Assembly (NCBI GenBank): GCA_905193145.1
Contig: CAJJNP010000071.1
Span: 1 to 14,623 of the forward strand
Length of the DNA: 14,623 bases
DNA from: an uncultured Odoribacter sp.
GTDB lineage: Bacteria; Bacteroidota; Bacteroidia; Bacteroidales; Marinifilaceae
Direction of reading: 5' to 3'
How positions within the stretch are numbered: the first letter of the stretch is position 1; every line of letters starts with the position of its first letter. Under the pieces are notes generated by a model that saw nothing but the letters and a program-made list of their open reading frames with translations, ran no database searches and had not been told where the DNA came from. Both the position numbers and the translations under genes were made by a program. This document shows positions 1 through 7,353 of the stretch, piece after piece.

Positions 1-170
1 TCTACGTCGTGGAACTGAAACTGAACCAGTCGGCCACAGCCGCCATGCAACAGATTGACCTGAAGAACTATCCCGAACGCTTCGTCCTGTGCGGCTTGCC
101 CGTGGTGAAGGTCGGCATCAACTTCGACATGGAAAGGCATACCCTGAAAGATTGGGTAATAGAAAGATGA
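1..170 (+). CDS. C-terminal end of an AAA-ATPase-like / PD-(D/E)XK nuclease-like protein (partial)
   Basis: The 5' part lies outside the window. The readable frame starts at position 3 and ends at TGA 168-170. The 55 visible residues contain the E-x-K part of a PD-(D/E)XK nuclease-like core (YVVELKLNQSA) and end in LKDWVIER. They differ from the last 55 residues of the next gene at only four positions, and the DNA of the two ends is about 91% identical by eye over 170 bases. This is therefore a tandem paralogue of the next gene. The full protein is expected to have an N-terminal AAA-ATPase-like domain as well; this is inference from the neighbour. Biological role unknown. Confidence 0.85.
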   Translation, partial: YVVELKLNQSATAAMQQIDLKNYPERFVLCGLPVVKVGINFDMERHTLKDWVIER

Positions 171-210
171 TTATCAAGAGCGGTGGATTTATAGCCGGAG
201 GAGAATGGTT

Positions 211-1773
211 ATGGAACAGAAAACAAGACTTTACCCGATAGGGATACAGACATTTTCGGAAATAAGGAATAAGTCATATCTGTATATAGATAAGACGGAA
301 TACGTCTACCGCATGACACATTCCGCTTCCAAATACATGTTCCTGAGCCGTCCGCGCCGTTTCGGTAAGTCGCTGTTGACAAGTACATTGGAAGCCTATT
401 TTCAGGGACGTAAAGACTTGTTCAAGGGTTTGGCTGTGGAGCGGTTGGAGACGGAATGGACGGAATATCCCGTTTTGCGTTTTGACATGAGTACAGCCAA
501 GCACGTGGATAAGGAACGCTTGGAAAGCGAACTGAACCTGAAACTGATTGGATATGAGAAGGTATATGGCCGTGGCGAAGGTGAGGAAAATGTAAACCAA
601 CGCTTACAAGGCATCATCTGCCGTGCATACGAACAGACGGGTCGCCAGGTGGTGGTGCTCATCGATGAATACGATGCCCCCCTGCTCGACGTGGTGCATG
701 AAGAAAAAGACCTCCCTGTCCTGCGTAACGTCATGCGCAACTTCTACAGTCCGCTCAAAGCCTGCGACCCCTACCTGCGCTTCGTGTTCCTGACGGGCAT
801 CACCAAGTTCTCGCAACTGAGCATTTTCAGCGAGTTGAACAATATTAAGAATATCAGTATGCTACCGGAATACGCTGCTATCTGCGGCATCACGGAGGAG
901 GAGATGGCCACCCAGATGGACGGGGACTTGGACATTTTGGCCGGACGGTTGAACGTGAATCGCGAAGAGGTCGTAAAGAAACTAAAAGACCATTACGACG
1001 GTTACCATTTCGCATGGCCCTCGCCCGACATCTACAACCCTTTCAGCCTGCTGAATGCTTTCGCCGACGGGCGGTTGGACTCCTATTGGTTCGGCAGCGG
1101 CACGCCCACATACCTCATCGAAATGCTGAACAAATTCGGTGTATTGCCCTCCCGGATAGGAGGCAACGAGGCTGTGGCGGCCGATTTCGACGCACCGACC
1201 GAACGGATGCAAAGCGTCACCCCCCTGTTGTACCAAAGCGGCTATGTCACCATCAAGGGATATGATGAGATGTTCCAAATCTATACGTTGGACATCCCGA
1301 ATGCGGAAGTGAGGATAGGCCTGATGCGCAGCCTCATACCTTATTATGTGACACGTGACACACAGACGACCAATACCACGGTGGTCAATTTGGCCCGTGC
1401 CTTGGTGCGCGGTGACATGGACGGGATGTTGCGTCTGCTGCAAACATTCCTCTCCACCGTTCCCTATTGCGACCGCACGGATTACGAAGGGCATTACCAA
1501 CAGATGCTCTACGTCATTTTCAGCCTCCTCGGCGCGTACGTGGACGTGGAAGTACGTACCCCAATGGGACGGGTGGACTTAGTGATGCGCACAGCCACCA
1601 CGCTCTACGTCGTGGAACTGAAACTGAACCAATCTGCCGCAGCCGCCATGCAACAGATTGATTTGAGAAACTATCCCGAACGCTTCGCCCTGTGCGGCTT
1701 GCCCGTGGTGAAAGTCGGCATCAACTTCGACATGGAACGGCACACCCTGAAAGATTGGGTAATCACGAGATAA
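211..1773 (+). CDS. AAA-ATPase-like protein with C-terminal PD-(D/E)XK nuclease-like domain
   Basis: A cytosolic protein of about 520 residues, the usual length for the family that joins an AAA-ATPase-like domain (PF09820 type) to a PD-(D/E)XK nuclease-superfamily domain (PF08011 type). Numbering from the ATG at 205, a Walker A-like RPRRFGKS is at residues 49-56, a Walker B-like VVVLIDEYDAP at about 149-159, and the nuclease-like signature GRVD (455-458) followed by VELK (470-473) near the C-terminus. GGAGGAG at 197-203 lies 7 nt before the ATG at 211 but only 1 nt before the ATG at 205, so 211 is the preferred start (MEQKTRLYPIG). It lies 40 nt after a paralogue and its GC content is higher than that of the polysaccharide genes downstream, so it is probably a separate unit. 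The family is abundant in Bacteroidales; its function (mobile element, defence or housekeeping) is not established, and no partner gene is visible. Confidence 0.9.
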   Translation: MEQKTRLYPIGIQTFSEIRNKSYLYIDKTEYVYRMTHSASKYMFLSRPRRFGKSLLTSTLEAYFQGRKDLFKGLAVERLETEWTEYPVLRFDMSTAKHVDKERLESELNLKLIGYEKVYGRGEGEENVNQRLQGIICRAYEQTGRQVVVLIDEYDAPLLDVVHEEKDLPVLRNVMRNFYSPLKACDPYLRFVFLTGITKFSQLSIFSELNNIKNISMLPEYAAICGITEEEMATQMDGDLDILAGRLNVNREEVVKKLKDHYDGYHFAWPSPDIYNPFSLLNAFADGRLDSYWFGSGTPTYLIEMLNKFGVLPSRIGGNEAVAADFDAPTERMQSVTPLLYQSGYVTIKGYDEMFQIYTLDIPNAEVRIGLMRSLIPYYVTRDTQTTNTTVVNLARALVRGDMDGMLRLLQTFLSTVPYCDRTDYEGHYQQMLYVIFSLLGAYVDVEVRTPMGRVDLVMRTATTLYVVELKLNQSAAAAMQQIDLRNYPERFALCGLPVVKVGINFDMERHTLKDWVITR

Positions 1774-1791
1774 AATACCCACCCCAAAGGA

Positions 1792-1823
1792 TTTCCAAAA
1801 ACATCCTTCATCCTTCAGGATGT
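1792..1823 (+). repeat. Left 32-bp inverted repeat arm
   Basis: Reverse complement of 2066-2097 with one mismatch. It contains an internal hairpin, ACATCCT (1801-1807) pairing with AGGATGT (1817-1823), loop 9 nt. On the - strand this hairpin is followed by TTTTT, so it looks like an intrinsic terminator for leftward transcription leaving the element. Confidence 0.9.
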
Positions 1824-1918
1824 ATGGCAAACGACTATTATACAACATATTAAGAACTGAACGATAAAATCTCATCTTTCAATCCCCTTTCATGGCCGAG
1901 AGCCGTCAAACGTTCTGC

Positions 1919-1960
1919 GCCAAACGATTTTTCAATCTAAGCCAAGCGATTTTTCATTCT
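1919..1960 (+). repeat. Imperfect tandem direct repeat, two units of about 20 bp
   Basis: Positions 1919-1938 and 1941-1960 share 18 of 20 bases (GCCAAACGATTTTTCAATCT versus GCCAAGCGATTTTTCATTCT), and a weaker third GATTTTCC follows at about 1969. It lies inside the spacer of the inverted-repeat element. Function unknown; it could be a protein-binding iteron-like site or decayed sequence. Confidence 0.6.
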
Positions 1961-2065
1961 CCGCAGATTGATTTTCCGTCCTCTTCCAAAGGAAATGAAG
2001 CGTGGCTGAAAGATACCTGAATCATCCTTCAGTCCATAACATCTAAGTAATGAGAATATTAGCAC

Positions 2066-2092
2066 ACATCCTGAAAGATGAAGGATGTTTTT
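2066..2092 (+). terminator. Candidate intrinsic terminator/attenuator in the operon leader
   Basis: On the + strand, ACATCCT (2066-2072) can pair with AGGATGT (2082-2088) around a 9-nt loop, and a T run follows (TTTTT, 2088-2092). It is coextensive with most of the right inverted-repeat arm. Rightward transcripts started inside or before the element would meet it before the flippase gene. The stem is only 7 bp with modest GC, so strength is uncertain. Confidence 0.4.
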
Positions 2093-2097
2093 GGAAA
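2066..2097 (-). repeat. Right 32-bp inverted repeat arm
   Basis: Partner of 1792-1823 (31/32). Shorter echoes of the same sequence occur in the spacer: CTGAAAGAT at 2006-2014 and CATCCTTCAG at 2023-2032. Confidence 0.9.
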
Positions 2098-2148
2098 AAC
2101 TCCTGTGTGGGAAAGGAGTGCAGTGAGCATCTGTAAATACAGTCCCGT

Positions 2149-2214
2149 ATGATTACGATTAAAAACACCCATTTCACCTCCGACGAATGGAAGATGCTGA
2201 TGTTGGAGTTCTAA
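2149..2214 (+). CDS. Possible 21-residue leader ORF upstream of the flippase
   Basis: ATG 2149 to TAA 2212-2214 encodes a short polar peptide starting MITIKNTHFTSDEW and ending MLMLEF. It stops 22 nt before the favoured flippase start at 2237. I do not recognise it. It may be a leader peptide coupled to the operon, the N-terminal stub of a lost gene, or chance. No clear ribosome-binding site precedes it. Confidence 0.25.
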   Translation: MITIKNTHFTSDEWKMLMLEF

Positions 2215-2236
2215 ATTGAGTACTAACATGTTTACG

Positions 2237-3769
2237 ATGTCAGGTAATAATAAACGAATAGCAAAGAACACAGTATTCCTATATTTCAGAATGTTCGTGA
2301 TGATGATAGTGTCACTATTTACCTCACGTGTCGTTTTGGATGTACTTGGAGCCGAAGACTATGGTATTTACAATATCATAGGAGGAGTGATTGTACTTTT
2401 TTCATTCCTCAATGCTGCCCTTAATGCTGCCACGCAACGATTTATTAATTTCAACCTTGGAAAGAATGACCTTAAACAAGCCAACAGCGTATTCTGTATG
2501 AGCTTGAACGTATATGTCCTACTTAGCGTGGTAATTGTCATATTAGCTGAGACAATCGGACTATGGTTTGTCAATACCCAATTAAACATTCCGGAAGAAA
2601 GGATGGATGCTGCCAACTGGGTGTATCAATGCACTATCTTGACCTTTATAATAAATCTCATCCGTATTCCTTATAATGCCTCAATCCTTGCATACGAACG
2701 TATGGACTTTTATGCTTATACAAGTTTAGGAGAGGCCGTGTTGAAATTGTTGGTAGTATATCTTTTGTACGTATCATTCTATGACAAACTAATTGTATAT
2801 GCCCTCCTTTATACAGTGGTACCTTTGTTGATGACAATAATCTATAAGTTATTTTGTATAAGGAACTTTGAAATTTGCCTTTACCGTAGGACATGGGACA
2901 AGCATATTTTTCAAGGTCTTTTTGGATTTACGGGGTGGTCGTTGTTCGGTAGCCTTGCCACGATGTCAGCTCAACAAGGACTGAATATTCTTATTAATGT
3001 ATTTTACGGTGTTACTGTCAATGCTGCTGTCGGAATAGCTAATCAAGTGTGTGGGACAGTAAACCAATTCGTAAGCAATTTCCAAATGGCCTTCCGTCCT
3101 CAAATTGTCAAGGATTATGCTACAGGGGATTTTGATAGGTTTTACAGACTGATATTCAGCTCATCCAAGTTCTCTTTCTATTTGATGTTTTTGCTTACCT
3201 TACCCATTATGCTTACCATCGACACAATACTGTCAATATGGTTGGTGGATGTACCACAATATACGGCAATCTTTTGCCAACTTATTCTCATTATTCTAAT
3301 AATAGAAGCCACAGCAGCACCTTTGTGGATGTCTGTAGAAGCAAAAGGAAATATAAGAAATTACCAGATATTGATGTCCTGTGTGATTCTCCTGAATTTT
3401 CCTTTATCGTATATGGCATTAAATCTTGGTTTTCCAGTATATACCGTTTGGTGCATGAAGATTTTCGTTACGCTGTTGGTTTTTGCAACACGTTGTTGGT
3501 ACATAAATAAAAAGCTTGGTTTTCCCTTAAAGGACTATTGCAAGGAGGTCTTGTTATCCATATTTATGGTATCAATAATAGGGTTGCCCATTCCGCTAGT
3601 TATAAAAATGTCCATTGACGGTTTATGGGTAAACTTTATATCTGTCATTGTAACTTCCGTTTTGGTTGCCATCATTGACATCTATATGATAGGACTCAAT
3701 TCTTCGGAAAGACGAATTGTCAAAGACATCCTGCAAAAGAAAGTTCCATTCCTAAGCAAAAAACAATGA
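2237..3769 (+). CDS. wzx: Wzx-type polysaccharide flippase (MOP superfamily)
   Basis: An integral inner-membrane protein of about 510 residues with roughly a dozen hydrophobic segments along its whole length. It is expected to flip undecaprenyl-diphosphate-linked repeat units to the periplasmic face. The N-terminus (MSGNNKRIAKNTVFLYFRM) followed by the SRVVLDVLGAEDYGIYN block is characteristic of Bacteroidales O-antigen/capsule flippases (Polysacc_synt family). Upstream in-frame starts exist at TTG 2216 and ATG 2228; ATG 2237 best fits the family N-terminus, though no strong ribosome-binding site is present at any of them. It is the first large gene of the operon, and its stop overlaps the next start by 4 nt (ATGA). 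Confidence 0.9.
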   Translation: MSGNNKRIAKNTVFLYFRMFVMMIVSLFTSRVVLDVLGAEDYGIYNIIGGVIVLFSFLNAALNAATQRFINFNLGKNDLKQANSVFCMSLNVYVLLSVVIVILAETIGLWFVNTQLNIPEERMDAANWVYQCTILTFIINLIRIPYNASILAYERMDFYAYTSLGEAVLKLLVVYLLYVSFYDKLIVYALLYTVVPLLMTIIYKLFCIRNFEICLYRRTWDKHIFQGLFGFTGWSLFGSLATMSAQQGLNILINVFYGVTVNAAVGIANQVCGTVNQFVSNFQMAFRPQIVKDYATGDFDRFYRLIFSSSKFSFYLMFLLTLPIMLTIDTILSIWLVDVPQYTAIFCQLILIILIIEATAAPLWMSVEAKGNIRNYQILMSCVILLNFPLSYMALNLGFPVYTVWCMKIFVTLLVFATRCWYINKKLGFPLKDYCKEVLLSIFMVSIIGLPIPLVIKMSIDGLWVNFISVIVTSVLVAIIDIYMIGLNSSERRIVKDILQKKVPFLSKKQ

Positions 3770-5010
3770 TAGATATTTGTGAATATAGTCAATGTACAGG
3801 GTGTATGGCATGCCTTAATTCATGCTCTCACTCTGCTATAAACATTGAATTTGATGATGAAGGTTTTGAACGCCCACACATAAATCAAGATTTATGTGTG
3901 GATTGTGGCTTATGCGTACAAGTTTGCCCTATCAACCATCCCCCAAAAGCCAATGAAGCCAAAAAAGCATTTAGTGGTTGGTCTCAAAATGAAACCGTTC
4001 GGATTTTGAGTTCGTCTGGTGGTGCTTTTACGGAAATATCATGGCATGTTTTGAGAGATGGCGGTGTGGTATTTGGATGTGCTTTGAATGATAAATTACA
4101 GGCACAACATATTTATGTTGAGACCTTAGATGGTTTGACTGAAAAGCTAAGCGGAAGTAAATATGTGCAGAGTCACATTGGTGAGACATACAAGTTAGCG
4201 AAGGCATTTTTACAGCAAGGGCGAAAAGTGTTATTCAGCGGTACACCATGCCAGATTGTTGGTCTAAAGAATGTCTTGCGAAAGGAGTATGACAACTTAC
4301 TTACGGTCGATTTGATTTGCCATGGAGTTCCTTCACCAAAAGTTTTTGAAGACTACAAAAAGTATATACAACAACGTGAAAACATGGAACTTACTTCCGT
4401 GAAATTCCGTTGTAAAAAATCCTCATGGATTTTTTACAATATGACCTGTACAGGTCATATTGAAAAAACGGCTTCTTTGAAACGGTATGAAGGCTGTTAT
4501 TATGAAGACCCTTATATCCGTGGTTTCTTGCGTGATTATTTCCTACGCCCTTCATGTCACCAGTGTCATTTTACGTCTACCAAACGCTATAGTGATTTTA
4601 CCATAGCAGACTGGTGGGGATACCAAAAATCATCTGTCATTGACAAGGATTTTGCTTACAAAGGTGTCAGTCTATTGTTGGTAAATACGGATAAGGCATT
4701 AAAACTTTTACCTCATTTGAAAATGTACTTGCGTGAACGTACGATGGAAGATGCAAAACGTACGAATATTAGTTTGTCACGTCCCTTTCCTTTTACTACG
4801 AAACGGGATTCTTTCTGGAAAGACTATAAGACAATACCATTCGACAAAATGATAGAGAAGTACATGATGCCAGAAAAGGTGGCATGGGATGTGAACTTGA
4901 GACAACACCATAGAAACACGGACTATTTATTAAAAATAATCAGATTTTTGATGTTACCTCAAAGAATCTATAATAAAATTTCAAAACTATTGGCAAGGCA
5001 TGAAAAGTGA
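3766..5010 (+). CDS. Fe-S protein of the F420-hydrogenase/dehydrogenase beta-subunit (FrhB) family
   Basis: A cytosolic protein of 414 residues. The N-terminus has two 4Fe-4S ferredoxin motifs: C10-x2-C13-x2-C16-x3-C20 and C44-x2-C47-x2-C50-x3-CP54-55. Next come FrhB N-domain signatures (SSSGGAFTE, SGSKYVQS, VLFSGTPCQIVGL) and C-domain signatures (DLICHGVPSPKVFEDY and the later CHQCHFTSTKRYSDF, ending in IADWWG). Relatives in methanogens use F420 and flavin, but in Bacteroidales such proteins occur in polysaccharide loci next to pyruvyltransferase-family genes. The substrate there is unknown, so a redox step on a sugar or lipid-linked intermediate is inference only. It overlaps the flippase by 4 nt and the next gene by 11 nt, so it is translationally coupled to both. 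Confidence 0.88.
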   Translation: MIDICEYSQCTGCMACLNSCSHSAINIEFDDEGFERPHINQDLCVDCGLCVQVCPINHPPKANEAKKAFSGWSQNETVRILSSSGGAFTEISWHVLRDGGVVFGCALNDKLQAQHIYVETLDGLTEKLSGSKYVQSHIGETYKLAKAFLQQGRKVLFSGTPCQIVGLKNVLRKEYDNLLTVDLICHGVPSPKVFEDYKKYIQQRENMELTSVKFRCKKSSWIFYNMTCTGHIEKTASLKRYEGCYYEDPYIRGFLRDYFLRPSCHQCHFTSTKRYSDFTIADWWGYQKSSVIDKDFAYKGVSLLLVNTDKALKLLPHLKMYLRERTMEDAKRTNISLSRPFPFTTKRDSFWKDYKTIPFDKMIEKYMMPEKVAWDVNLRQHHRNTDYLLKIIRFLMLPQRIYNKISKLLARHEK

Positions 5011-6052
5011 ATTGAAACGGCTTCTACAATTAATTATTATTTTTTTTCAAGGCTTTTTTACTTTCAAAAAGAAAGTATGGCTATTCAGTGTCCCTTCCCA
5101 TCCGAATTTGGGTGACCAGGCTCAATTAATGTGTACGGAAAAATGGATAAAGGAGAACTACAATGGATATAAAATCATAGAAATGGGACATTTACTTTCA
5201 CCATTCCCTCGTTTTAATATGAAGGTATTGGCGCTAAACGTAGATTTCTGGCAACACATCATACTTAAAATGGTTATCAGGAAAGATGATGTTTTTATAG
5301 GCCACAGCGGTTATTTTTTTGTGGATCACCATGGCGGATGGTATTCTTACGATTATCTTCTTCGATATTGGACAAACAAGTTTATAATTCTTCCACAAAC
5401 GGTGAACTTTTATGCCCCTGTTGTAAAACAACGCTTTTCAGAGGATTTCGGAAATAAAAGCAATCTTACGTTGTTATGCCGTGACGAGGTCTCTTACAAT
5501 TATGCAAAGGAAGTGCTTGGAACTACAAGGCTCCTTTTATATCCGGACATTGTGACGAGCTTGATAGGAACCCGTGAGTATAAGAATCCACGGGACGGTG
5601 TCTTGTTCTGCATGCGGAATGACATAGAGGCGTTTTATTCCCCGGCAGATATTGACAGCTTGATGCAACGTTTCGGCAACATCAGAAAGGAGAAAGTTGA
5701 CACTACACTTCAAATACCCGAGAAGGAAATGAGAAGCTACCGTGACCAGCTTATAGACACGATGATTGAGAAATTTTCTACTTTCGAGGTTGTTGTGACG
5801 GATCGTTATCATGGAACCATCTTTTCTGCAATAGCAAGTACGCCCGTTGTGGTCATCAATTCTGCTGATCATAAATTAAGTAGCGGTGTGAAATGGTTTC
5901 CAAAAGAATTCGGACTGAATGTACAGTTTGCCAACAGTCTTGAAGAGGCTTACCAAAAAACTTCCTTAATACTTGAAGGAAAGGAACACATGGATAACCC
6001 TCCATATTTTAAGGAGAATTATTGGGACAAATTGTTCGAAAGGTTATCATGA
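5000..6052 (+). CDS. Polysaccharide pyruvyl transferase family protein
   Basis: A 350-residue protein of the PS_pyruv_trans family (PF04230 type), whose characterised members add ketal-linked pyruvate from phosphoenolpyruvate to sugars of exopolysaccharides or wall polymers. Signatures are the early SVPSHPNLGDQAQ (about residues 30-42), a central LLCRDEVSY, and the C-terminal DRYHGTIFSAIAS starting at residue 268. The protein is cytosolic or membrane-associated. It starts inside the end of the FrhB-like gene (11-nt overlap), and its stop overlaps the polymerase start (ATGA at 6049). Many family members are annotated by similarity alone, so pyruvylation itself is not proven. Confidence 0.87.
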   Translation: MKSELKRLLQLIIIFFQGFFTFKKKVWLFSVPSHPNLGDQAQLMCTEKWIKENYNGYKIIEMGHLLSPFPRFNMKVLALNVDFWQHIILKMVIRKDDVFIGHSGYFFVDHHGGWYSYDYLLRYWTNKFIILPQTVNFYAPVVKQRFSEDFGNKSNLTLLCRDEVSYNYAKEVLGTTRLLLYPDIVTSLIGTREYKNPRDGVLFCMRNDIEAFYSPADIDSLMQRFGNIRKEKVDTTLQIPEKEMRSYRDQLIDTMIEKFSTFEVVVTDRYHGTIFSAIASTPVVVINSADHKLSSGVKWFPKEFGLNVQFANSLEEAYQKTSLILEGKEHMDNPPYFKENYWDKLFERLS

Positions 6053-7342
6053 ATGGTTTTATTTCTCTCGTTAGGTCGTTAAGACCTTACAAGGCAGAAC
6101 ATTGGTTAATACTTTGCGTGCTACTGTATTCCTTTATGGGAGTATTGAGGTACTATGTTCCAAGTGTATTCTTTAACGTTGTAGTAACGGTATGTGGATT
6201 TGGATTCGTTTTTTTGATAATCAAGAATGCAAAGGGTGTGCCTTTGTGCGGAATGTCCGGGTTGGCATATAAGTTCCTTTTGCTTTGGAGCATGTGTTTG
6301 ACGTTTCACATGTTTTTTATAGCCGATGTACGTAGCACCTTCGCAGAATATCATGGGATAACCACATGGCTATTGGCATTTTTCGCGTCACCATATTTTT
6401 TGCCAAACATGGTTCCATTCTTGCTTTTGGCAATACGCGGCGACTGCGATTTCGACTTTAGGTATCTGTGGAGGGTAATGTGGTTGATGTGCATTTTGTA
6501 TTTGTGCTATTATCCCGTTTCTTTTTGGAGCATGACGCATTATAGTTGGTCGTTTGACGTGCCTGGGGCATTATGGGGTGAGAAAGGAACATACGGAGAC
6601 TTTATCAGCAATAGCACAAAAGGCATAGCGTCGTTGGCCCCAGCCGTCATCATGATTTTTTTTAAGAAATTCATACATTCAAGATATTGGATGTGTTTTA
6701 TGGTCGCTTATGTGGGCAGTATCCTCATCCAAGTCTTTTTGGCTCGGAGGGGCGGGCTTAGCATGTCGCTTTTGTATATTGCAGCAGTTTGGGGCATGTA
6801 TTCTTTAAATGACAAAAGTGCTTCTAAAATTAAACTGGTAGCATTGGCTCTTGTTTCGATTGGCTTATGCTTTTTATTGTTCAACAGCATGGCGGATTCA
6901 TTCTTTTCCGTTTTGATAGAACGGGGTACGGAAGATACGAGGGGGGGGGGTAGAACAAGGGTTCTATAGTGATATGAAATCCGACGAGGATTGGATGTTT
7001 GGGCGGGGATGGTTCGGCCGGTACTACGAACCGGCAATTATGGATTATCGTTCCGACATTGAAACAGGCTACCTTGCCTTGGTTCTTCGGGGTGGGCTTT
7101 TTTACCTCGTACCGTACGTGGCCATTTTGATTTTAAGTTTCTTCAATGGCTATTTCAGGTCGAGGAACCTGTTTTGCAAATCTTTTGCAATTCTTTGCCT
7201 CATGCAAGTAGTCAATTTGTACCCTTACGGTTGGCCAGCCTTTAACTTCTACCATTTTGTGGTTTGGGTTGGGGTATGGGTTTGCAATTCTAAAAAGTTC
7301 AGACGGTTGGACAACATCCAGATAGCAGAATATTGTTTTTAA
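6049..7342 (+). CDS. wzy: Wzy-type polysaccharide polymerase, reading frame broken at a G10 tract (probable phase-variable gene, OFF)
   Basis: A very hydrophobic membrane protein with many predicted transmembrane segments, encoded in two frames. Frame 1 runs from ATG 6049 (ATGA overlap with the previous stop) and stops at TAG 6967-6969, giving about 306 residues. The second part is in another frame and is open from the G tract to TAA 7342. Directly after the tract it reads VEQGFYSDMKSDEDWMFGRG, and later IETGYLALVLRGGLFYL, the C-terminal pattern of O-antigen polymerase/ligase proteins. The break coincides with ten consecutive G at 6941-6950. With 9 or 12 G the frames join to one protein of about 430 residues, a normal Wzy length. 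As sequenced, the last ~125 residues and final membrane segments are lost. Its position beside the flippase and glycosyltransferases supports the polymerase call. Sequencing error in the homopolymer cannot be excluded. Confidence 0.82.
6941..6950 (+). repeat. G10 homopolymer tract in the polymerase gene (candidate phase-variation switch)
   Basis: Ten G in a row between ACGA and TAGAAC, in a gene otherwise rich in A and T. Codon phase: AGG GGG GGG GGT AGA... reaches a stop 24 nt later. A tract of 9 or 12 G gives ...GGG GTA GAA CAA and reads into the conserved C-terminal half. Confidence 0.85.
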
Positions 7343-7353
7343 TATAAGCAGTT

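Larger units (their letters stand above)
1792..2097. other. 306-bp element bounded by 32-bp inverted repeats (candidate invertible segment or MITE-like element)
   Basis: The left arm 1792-1823 and right arm 2066-2097 are reverse complements at 31 of 32 positions, with a 242-bp spacer that has no ORF. The repeat stops sharply on both sides and no target-site duplication is obvious. Position (directly upstream of a surface-polysaccharide operon) and geometry resemble the invertible promoter regions of Bacteroides capsule loci. However, no promoter consensus or known invertase core was recognised, and no recombinase gene lies in the window. A non-autonomous transposable element is the main alternative. 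Seen: the repeat. Inferred: inversion or mobility. Confidence 0.6.
1774..2148. other. Intergenic region before the polysaccharide operon, no gene seen
   Basis: No convincing coding frame was found on either strand. The stretch holds the 306-bp inverted-repeat element (1792-2097), an imperfect direct repeat inside it (1919-1960) and short hairpins after it: ACTCCT (2099-2104) with AGGAGT (2114-2119), and CTGTA-AA-TACAG (2131-2142). I found no perfect match to the Bacteroidota -7 promoter element TAnnTTTG on either strand by eye, so the operon promoter is not located. Confidence 0.6.

Noticed and set aside
274..1500. Several long reverse-strand ORFs inside the ATPase gene
   Set aside because: They have no family-like sequence and are shadows of the GC-rich coding strand.
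1909..1918. AAACGTTCTG as a capsule-invertase (Mpi-like) core site
   Set aside because: It matches the core I recall only in part, occurs once, and is not in the inverted repeat arms, so it does not support Mpi-type inversion here.
2216..2236. TTG 2216 as the flippase start
   Set aside because: It adds seven residues not typical of the family, with no supporting ribosome-binding site; ATG 2237 fits the family N-terminus.
5039..5047. T8 tract near the start of the first pyruvyltransferase gene (and T8 at about 6656) as further phase-variation tracts
   Set aside because: Both are in frame, T runs of this length are expected in AT-rich genes, and nothing is disrupted.
6974..7342. Separate 122-residue membrane protein after the polymerase
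   Set aside because: Its sequence is the conserved C-terminal part of the polymerase and its frame is open back to the G10 tract.
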